This document shows positions 59,531 to 64,000 of a stretch of 64,000 nucleotides of DNA, one piece after another (position 1 is the first letter of the stretch; every line of letters begins with the position of its first letter). A program made the translations under genes and the position numbers. The notes under the pieces are model-generated. The model saw only the letters and a list, made by a program, of their open reading frames with translations, did no database searches and was not told the DNA's origin. The DNA lies in assembly GCA_965279295.1 (NCBI GenBank), contig CBDIHQ010000016.1; one strand, 5' to 3'. This DNA is from Aquabacter sp965279295 (GTDB lineage Bacteria; Pseudomonadota; Alphaproteobacteria; Rhizobiales; Xanthobacteraceae).

Positions 59531-60885
59531 TAGATATCCAGCGTGTTGTCACGCTCCCACTGGGTGAGATGCCGGGAATAGGCGTTCCATTCCTCGCCCT
59601 TCAGCTTGAGATAGCCGGAGACGAAGCTCTCGCCCATGGTGCTCTTGAGAACCTTGGACTTCTCCAGGGCGCGCAGCGCATCCAGCAGGTTCAGCGGCAG
59701 CAGCTTGGCGCCCTTCACCTTGTGGCCGTCGGTGTACATGTTGATGTCGAGGCGCTTGCCGGGGTCGCGCGAGTTGTTGATGCCGTCGAGGCCCGCCGCC
59801 AACACACCCGCCTGGAGCAGATAGGGGTTCGCCGCGCCATCCGCGAGGCGGAACTCGAACCGGCCGGCATCGGGAATGCGGATCATGTGAGTGCGGTTGT
59901 TGCCGGTATAGGTGACGCTATTGGGCGCCCAGGTGGCGCCTGACAGGGTGCGCGGGGCGTTGATGCGCTTGTAGGAATTCACCGTGGGATTGGTGAGGGC
60001 GCAGAGCGCGTCGGCATTGTGGATCAGCCCGCCGATGAAATTGTAGCCCAGCGCCGAGACGCCCAGTTCGCCCTTCGGATCGGAAAAGGCGTTCTTGCCC
60101 TTCTTCCATAGCGAGACGTGGACATGGCAGCCGGAGCCGGTGAGGTTGATGAAAGGCTTCGGCATGAAGGTGGCGCGCAGGCCGTGCTTCTCGGCGATGC
60201 TCTTGACCATGAACTTGAAGAAGACATGCCGGTCGGCGGTGAGCAGGGCGGTGTCGTAGTTCCAGTTCATCTCGAACTGGCCGTTCGCGTCCTCGTGGTC
60301 GTTCTGGTAGGCGCCCCAGCCCAGGGACAGCATGCTGTCGCAGATCTCCTTGATGACCTCGTAGCGGCGCATCAAGGCGGACTGGTCGTAGCAGGGCTTT
60401 TCGGCATTGTCGGACGCATCCGAGATCGCCTTGCCGTCCGGCGAGATCAGGAAATATTCGCATTCGACGCCGGTCTTCATGTCGAAGCCGAGCGCGGCGG
60501 CGGTGGCGAGCTGCTTCTGCAACACGGAGCGCGGCGCCTGCTCCACCAGCTTGCCCTCCATATAGAGGTCAGAGGCCAGCCAGCCGATCTCCGGCTTCCA
60601 GGGAAGCTGGATCAGCGAGGAGGCGTCGGGCACGGCGAACAGGTCCGGATCGGCCGGGGTCATGTCCAGCCAGGTGGCGAACCCGGCGAAGCCCGCGCCC
60701 GCCTTCTGCATTTCGGCGATGGCTTGGGCCGGCACCAGCTTGGCGCGCAAGCTGCCGAACAGATCGACATAGGAGATCAGGAAATATTTGATGCCTTTTT
60801 CTTGCGCGACCTTCTCAAGGTCGATCGCGGTGGCTGCATCGGCGCGGCCCTCGGCCGCCCGCGCGGGCTCTGGCAAACGGATCAT
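59530..60885 (-). CDS. gmaS: Type III glutamine synthetase-like / gamma-glutamylmethylamide synthetase
   Basis: 451-aa GS-superfamily ligase. N-domain LISYVDLFGSLRAKLVPAQAI; catalytic-domain landmarks ECEYFLISPDG, QNDHEDANGQFEMNW, MPKPFINLTGSGCHVHVSLWKK and NRTHMIRIPDAGRFEFRLADGAANPYL. GmaS joins methylamine to glutamate with ATP; GlnT uses ammonia; the two are close homologues. Linkage to mgsABC-like genes and to the sox/mgd operon favours GmaS. ATG at 60885 has AGGGGA seven bases upstream; a GTG six bases earlier has no proper spacing. Third in context after the mgsA, mgsB, mgsC homologues. Confidence 0.82.
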   Translation of the reverse strand: MIRLPEPARAAEGRADAATAIDLEKVAQEKGIKYFLISYVDLFGSLRAKLVPAQAIAEMQKAGAGFAGFATWLDMTPADPDLFAVPDASSLIQLPWKPEIGWLASDLYMEGKLVEQAPRSVLQKQLATAAALGFDMKTGVECEYFLISPDGKAISDASDNAEKPCYDQSALMRRYEVIKEICDSMLSLGWGAYQNDHEDANGQFEMNWNYDTALLTADRHVFFKFMVKSIAEKHGLRATFMPKPFINLTGSGCHVHVSLWKKGKNAFSDPKGELGVSALGYNFIGGLIHNADALCALTNPTVNSYKRINAPRTLSGATWAPNSVTYTGNNRTHMIRIPDAGRFEFRLADGAANPYLLQAGVLAAGLDGINNSRDPGKRLDINMYTDGHKVKGAKLLPLNLLDALRALEKSKVLKSTMGESFVSGYLKLKGEEWNAYSRHLTQWERDNTLDI

Positions 60886-60970
60886 CGTCACGTCCCCTGA
60901 AGTATCTGGTCTGGTCGGTTCGGGTATTTTTGAAAAGCCGCGCCTCTGCGGGCGCGGTGTTAAAACTGTG

Positions 60971-62308
60971 TCAGTAGCTGCCGGGCTGGCCGGGTATCCA
61001 ATTGGTGCCCGCGAGCGGCACGCCGGCCATGGCAGCGGCCTCGATGGTGAGGGCCACGAGATCCTCCGGCTCCAGATTGTGCAGGTGGCTCTTGCCGCAG
61101 GCGCGGGCGATGGTCTGGGCTTCCAGCGTCAGCACGCCGAGATAATTGGCGAGGCGACGCCCCGCCTTCACCGGATCAAGGCGGGACCAGAGGTCCGGGT
61201 CCTGCGTGGTGATGCCGGCGGGGTCGCGGCCTTCGTGCCAGTCGTCGTAGGCACCGGCGGTGGAGCCGAGGGCTTCATATTCCGCCTCATATTGCGGGTC
61301 GTTGTCGCCCAGCGCCACCAGAGCTGCGGTGCCGATGGCCACCGCGTCGGCGCCCATCGCCAGCGCCTTCGCCACATCCGCACCGGAGCGGATGCCGCCG
61401 GAGACGATGAGCTGCACCTCGCGGTGCATTCCGAGGTCCTGGAGCGCCTGAACGGCGGGGCGGATGGCCGAGAGGATGGGGATGCCCACATTCTCGATGA
61501 ACACGTCCTGGGTCGCGGCGGTGCCGCCCTGCATGCCGTCTAGCACCACCACGTCCGCGCCGGCCTTCACGGCGAGCGAGATGTCGTAATAGGGGCGGGA
61601 GGCGCCGACCTTCACATAGATCGGCTTTTCCCAGTCGGTGATCTCGCGCAATTCCTCGATCTTGATTTCGAGATCATCGGGGCCGGTCCAGTCGGGGTGG
61701 CGGCAGGCGGAACGCTGGTCGATGCCCTTGGGCAGGGTGCGCATGGCGGCGACGCGGTCGGAAATCTTCTGGCCCAGGAGCATGCCGCCGCCGCCCGGCT
61801 TGGCGCCCTGGCCGATCACCACCTCGATGGCATCCGCCTTGCGCAGATCGTCCGGGTTCATGCCGTAGCGGGAGGGGAGATACTGGTAGACCAGGATCGA
61901 GGAATGCCTGCGCTCCTCGCTCGTCATGCCGCCATCCCCCGTCGTGGTGGACGTGCCCATGGCGGACGCACCGCGCCCCAGCGCCTCCTTGGCCGGCGCC
62001 GAGAGCGCGCCAAAGCTCATGCCGGCGATGGTCACGGGGGTCTTCAGGTGGATCGGCTTCTTGGCGAAGCGGGTTCCCAGCACCACGTCGGTGCCGCACT
62101 TCTCCCGGTAGCCCTCCAGCGGATAGCGCGAGACCGAGGCGCCGAGGAACAGCAGGTCGTCGAAATGCGGCAGCTTGCGCTTCGTGCCGCCGCCCCGGAT
62201 GTCATAGATCCCGGTCGCCGCCGCGCGGCGGATTTCCGCTAGCGTATGCGGGTCGAAGGTGGAGGAAAAGCGGGGCAGGGTGCGCGGGGGGGTGGAAGGG
62301 GCGGTCAT
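60971..62308 (-). CDS. mgsC: FMN-binding glutamate-synthase-domain protein (MgsC / GlxD-like)
   Basis: 445-aa TIM-barrel protein equivalent to the central FMN domain of GltB: FLGASVSRYPLEGYREKC, ITIAGMSFGALSAPAKEALGRGASAMG (with V for the first I), GQGAKPGGGGMLLGQKIS, YVKVGASRPYYDISLAVKAGADVVVLDGMQGGTAA, then IVSGGIRSGADVAKALAMGADAVAIGT. In N-methylglutamate synthase it transfers the amine to 2-oxoglutarate. ATG at 62308 follows GTGAGGAT. A palindromic repeat separates it from the mgsB-like gene, which may tune expression. Confidence 0.88.
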   Translation of the reverse strand: MTAPSTPPRTLPRFSSTFDPHTLAEIRRAAATGIYDIRGGGTKRKLPHFDDLLFLGASVSRYPLEGYREKCGTDVVLGTRFAKKPIHLKTPVTIAGMSFGALSAPAKEALGRGASAMGTSTTTGDGGMTSEERRHSSILVYQYLPSRYGMNPDDLRKADAIEVVIGQGAKPGGGGMLLGQKISDRVAAMRTLPKGIDQRSACRHPDWTGPDDLEIKIEELREITDWEKPIYVKVGASRPYYDISLAVKAGADVVVLDGMQGGTAATQDVFIENVGIPILSAIRPAVQALQDLGMHREVQLIVSGGIRSGADVAKALAMGADAVAIGTAALVALGDNDPQYEAEYEALGSTAGAYDDWHEGRDPAGITTQDPDLWSRLDPVKAGRRLANYLGVLTLEAQTIARACGKSHLHNLEPEDLVALTIEAAAMAGVPLAGTNWIPGQPGSY

Positions 62309-62351
62309 GTGATCCTCACGCGAGGAGAAGCTTGAAGCGAAACCGGGGACA

Positions 62352-62472
62352 CTCCCTCTCCCGCTTGCGGGGGAGGGCTGGGGAGGGGGCTGTCCGGGCT
62401 GGTGAACAGGGGCGCCGTCTGGATAGGCACCATTTCCCCCTCCCTAACCCTCCCCCGCAAGCGGGAGAGGGA
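62352..62472. repeat. Intergenic palindromic repeat, family A (copy inside the mgs operon)
   Basis: Left arm starting at 62352 (TCCCTCTCCCGCTTGCGGGG) and right arm to 62472 (CCCCGCAAGCGGGAGAGGGA), almost the same as the copy at 1270-1390. It fills the gap between the mgsB-like stop (62480) and the mgsC-like start (62308) on the minus strand. Confidence 0.85.
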
Positions 62473-62479
62473 ACGAAAC

Positions 62480-63187
62480 TCAATACGCATCGGCATTGTC
62501 GATATGGAAATTGTAGAGTTTGCGCGCCGAGCCGTAGCGTCGGAATTCGCCGATATCGACGGTGCCGGCGACGCCCGCCGCTTCCAGCTTCTCGGCGATG
62601 ATGCGCCTGTGCTCGTCGCGCATGTCTTTCTCGATGCAGTCCGCGCCGAGGCTTGCCACGCTGCCGCGCACGAACAGGCGGGCCTCGTAGAGGCTGTCGC
62701 CCAGCGCCTCGCCCGCGTCGCCGAATACGATGAGGTTTCCCGCCTGCCCCATGAACGCGCTCATATGGCCCACCGAGCCCTTCACGATGATATCCACGCC
62801 CTTCATGGAGATGCCGCAGCGGGCGGAGGCGTTGCCGTCCACCAGCAGCAGGCCGCCGTGGGCGGTGGCGCCGGCCGCCTGGCTGGCATCGCCGCGCACA
62901 TGGACAAAGCCGCTCATCATGTTCTCGGCAACGCCGACCCCGGCATTGCCGTGGACGATGATGCTGGCTTGCTGGTTCATGCCGGCGCAGTAATAGCCGA
63001 CATGCCCCTCCACCTCGATGGTGAGCGGGGCGTTCACCCCCGCCGCCAGCGCGTGGCGGCCGTTGGGATTGAGCACGCGCCAGCGGCGGGTGTTGCTCTC
63101 GGCGGTGGCCTTGTGGAGCGCGCCGTTCAGTTCACGCAGCGGCGCCTCGGCCAGATCGAAGGTGATATCTGGGCTGACGGCGTTCAT
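62480..63187 (-). CDS. mgsB: GXGXG-domain glutamate-synthase-like protein (MgsB / GlxC-like)
   Basis: 235-aa right-handed beta-helix protein equivalent to the C-terminal GXGXG domain of GltB and FwdC. Repeats are visible as VEGHVGYYCAGMNQQASIIVHGNAGVGVAENMMSGFVHVRGDASQAAG and SVGHMSAFMGQAGNLIVFGDAGEALGDSLYEARLFVRG. A structural subunit of split glutamate/N-methylglutamate synthases. ATG at 63187 overlaps the mgsA-like stop (ATGA). Confidence 0.88.
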   Translation of the reverse strand: MNAVSPDITFDLAEAPLRELNGALHKATAESNTRRWRVLNPNGRHALAAGVNAPLTIEVEGHVGYYCAGMNQQASIIVHGNAGVGVAENMMSGFVHVRGDASQAAGATAHGGLLLVDGNASARCGISMKGVDIIVKGSVGHMSAFMGQAGNLIVFGDAGEALGDSLYEARLFVRGSVASLGADCIEKDMRDEHRRIIAEKLEAAGVAGTVDIGEFRRYGSARKLYNFHIDNADAY

Positions 63188-64000
63188 GCGGCACGGTCCC
63201 AGAAATAGACGGTGGCAGGTTCCGGCTCGAAGACCTTGGCCTTGGCGATGCCCGGCAGGTCCACCAGCGCGCGGTATTCCGAGCCGAAGGCGACATATTG
63301 CTCGGTCTCGGCCATCACGGCGGGCTTGCAGGCGATGGGATCGCGCAGCACGCCGAAGCCGCTTTCGGTGCCTACGACGAAGGTGAAGAAGCCGTCCAGG
63401 TCCTTCAGCCCCGCTTCCAGCGCCTCGCCCAACGATGCCCCCTGGCGCATGCGCCAGGTGAGATAGCCGGCGGCGACTTCGCTGTCGTTGTCAGTGGCGA
63501 ACGAGATGCCCTCGCGCTTCAGCCCACGCCGCAGGTCGTTGTGGTTGGAGAGCGAGCCGTTGTGCACGAGGCACTGGTCGCGCCCGGTGGAGAAGGGGTG
63601 GGCGCCGGCGGTGGTCACGGCGCTCTCGGTTGCCATACGGGTGTGGCCGATGCCGTGGGTGCCGCTCATCCGGGGCAGGTCGAAACGCACGGCCACGTCG
63701 CTCGGCAGGCCGACCTCCTTGAAGATCTCCATGCGCGTGCCGCTGCCGACGATGGCGACCTCAGGGTGGCGGGCCAGCGCGACGCGCACCTCGGCCTCGT
63801 GAACGGCCGGCACTTCGAGGATGGCGTGGCTGGCGCGGACGGAAACGCTCGGCGTGCCGCCGGACGCGAGCGGGATGGAATTGGCGAGGCGCTGGAAGTC
63901 ATAGCCCTCTGCGGCACGGAGCGAGAGCTTCACATGCCCCTTGTCGCCGTTGCCGTAGATCGCGAAGCCAGCGCTATCAGGCCCCCGGTCGGTCATCACG
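63184..64000 (-). CDS. mgsA: Class II glutamine amidotransferase-domain protein (MgsA / GlxB-like), 3' part
   Basis: At least 272 codons; the 5' end, with the catalytic N-terminal Cys, lies beyond the right edge. Ntn-hydrolase amidotransferase landmarks: MMTDRGPDSAGFAIYG, GTHGIGHTRMATESAVTTAGAHPF, CLVHNGSLSNHNDLRRGL and DNDSEVAAGYLTWRMRQG. It hydrolyses the amide of glutamine or gamma-glutamylmethylamide and passes the amine to the partner subunits. First visible gene of the mgsABC-gmaS operon. Confidence 0.88.
   Translation of the reverse strand, partial: VMTDRGPDSAGFAIYGNGDKGHVKLSLRAAEGYDFQRLANSIPLASGGTPSVSVRASHAILEVPAVHEAEVRVALARHPEVAIVGSGTRMEIFKEVGLPSDVAVRFDLPRMSGTHGIGHTRMATESAVTTAGAHPFSTGRDQCLVHNGSLSNHNDLRRGLKREGISFATDNDSEVAAGYLTWRMRQGASLGEALEAGLKDLDGFFTFVVGTESGFGVLRDPIACKPAVMAETEQYVAFGSEYRALVDLPGIAKAKVFEPEPATVYFWDRAA

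Noticed and set aside
1..64000. tRNA, rRNA, IS transposase or prophage genes
   Set aside because: No such sequence was recognised; the window contains no transposase, integrase or structural phage gene, and no tRNA-like cloverleaf was noticed.

Overview
The window is GC-rich, gene-dense chromosomal DNA with many ATGA/GTGA stop-start overlaps. It carries alphaproteobacterial marker families (DUF1491, UPF0260/YcgN, paired DUF1254/DUF1214, DUF2189), many ABC uptake operons and dispersed intergenic palindromes. This suggests a Hyphomicrobiales (Rhizobiales) bacterium, possibly Xanthobacteraceae or a relative. The taxonomic call is inference, since no rRNA is present.

Layout. (1) 1-1183: 5' part of tex. 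(2) 1.4-7.8 kb: a GntR/FCD repressor divergent from a six-gene operon: a polyamine-type ABC transporter (PotD/A/B/C-like), a PuuE-like deacetylase and a hydantoin-racemase homologue that lacks both catalytic cysteines. Three copies of an AATGTGCACATT-type operator lie between them. (3) 7.8-18.7 kb: IclR regulator, MFS transporter and amidohydrolase on the minus strand; then a peptide-type ABC operon, a signal-less family-3 binding protein and a MerR-XRE-cupin regulator on the plus strand. Regions 2-3 look like uptake and hydrolysis of small N-containing compounds. (4) 19.0-21.5 kb: a TPP-dependent enzyme and an SDR. (5) 21.7-25.7 kb: two flavin reductases, a MOSC protein and an ankyrin protein, divergent from a single-domain globin. 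(6) 25.9-31.1 kb: a second peptide-type ABC operon. (7) 31.4-34.2 kb: catalase, a small ORF and an AraC regulator. (8) 34.2-37.0 kb: a MaoC pseudogene, an acyl-CoA dehydrogenase and a CitE-like lyase. (9) 37-47.3 kb: envelope and housekeeping genes (secreted serine protease, DUF2189, histidine kinase, peptidoglycan-binding protein, DUF1491, PBP1a, DUF1214/DUF1254, UPF0260). (10) 47.4-48.5 kb: an AT-rich two-gene island resembling a nuclease toxin plus immunity protein. (11) 48.6-50.8 kb: orphan allophanate hydrolase and a 56-aa membrane protein. (12) 50.9-64.0 kb: heterotetrameric sarcosine-oxidase-type genes with purU, a divergent LysR regulator, an acetyltransferase, a GST, a glutamine-synthetase-III-like gene and three split glutamate-synthase-like genes.

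Taken together, region 12 matches the gene content of the N-methylglutamate pathway: gmaS (methylamine + glutamate), mgsABC (N-methylglutamate synthase) and mgdABCD (N-methylglutamate dehydrogenase), with PurU handling the one-carbon product. The same families also serve sarcosine and glycine-betaine catabolism, so the substrate is not certain. The most novel-looking item is the AT-rich toxin/immunity-like pair at 47.4-48.5 kb. Next are the cysteine-less racemase, the split flavohaemoglobin-like cluster with a dyad beside its promoter, and the MaoC gene broken by an internal deletion.
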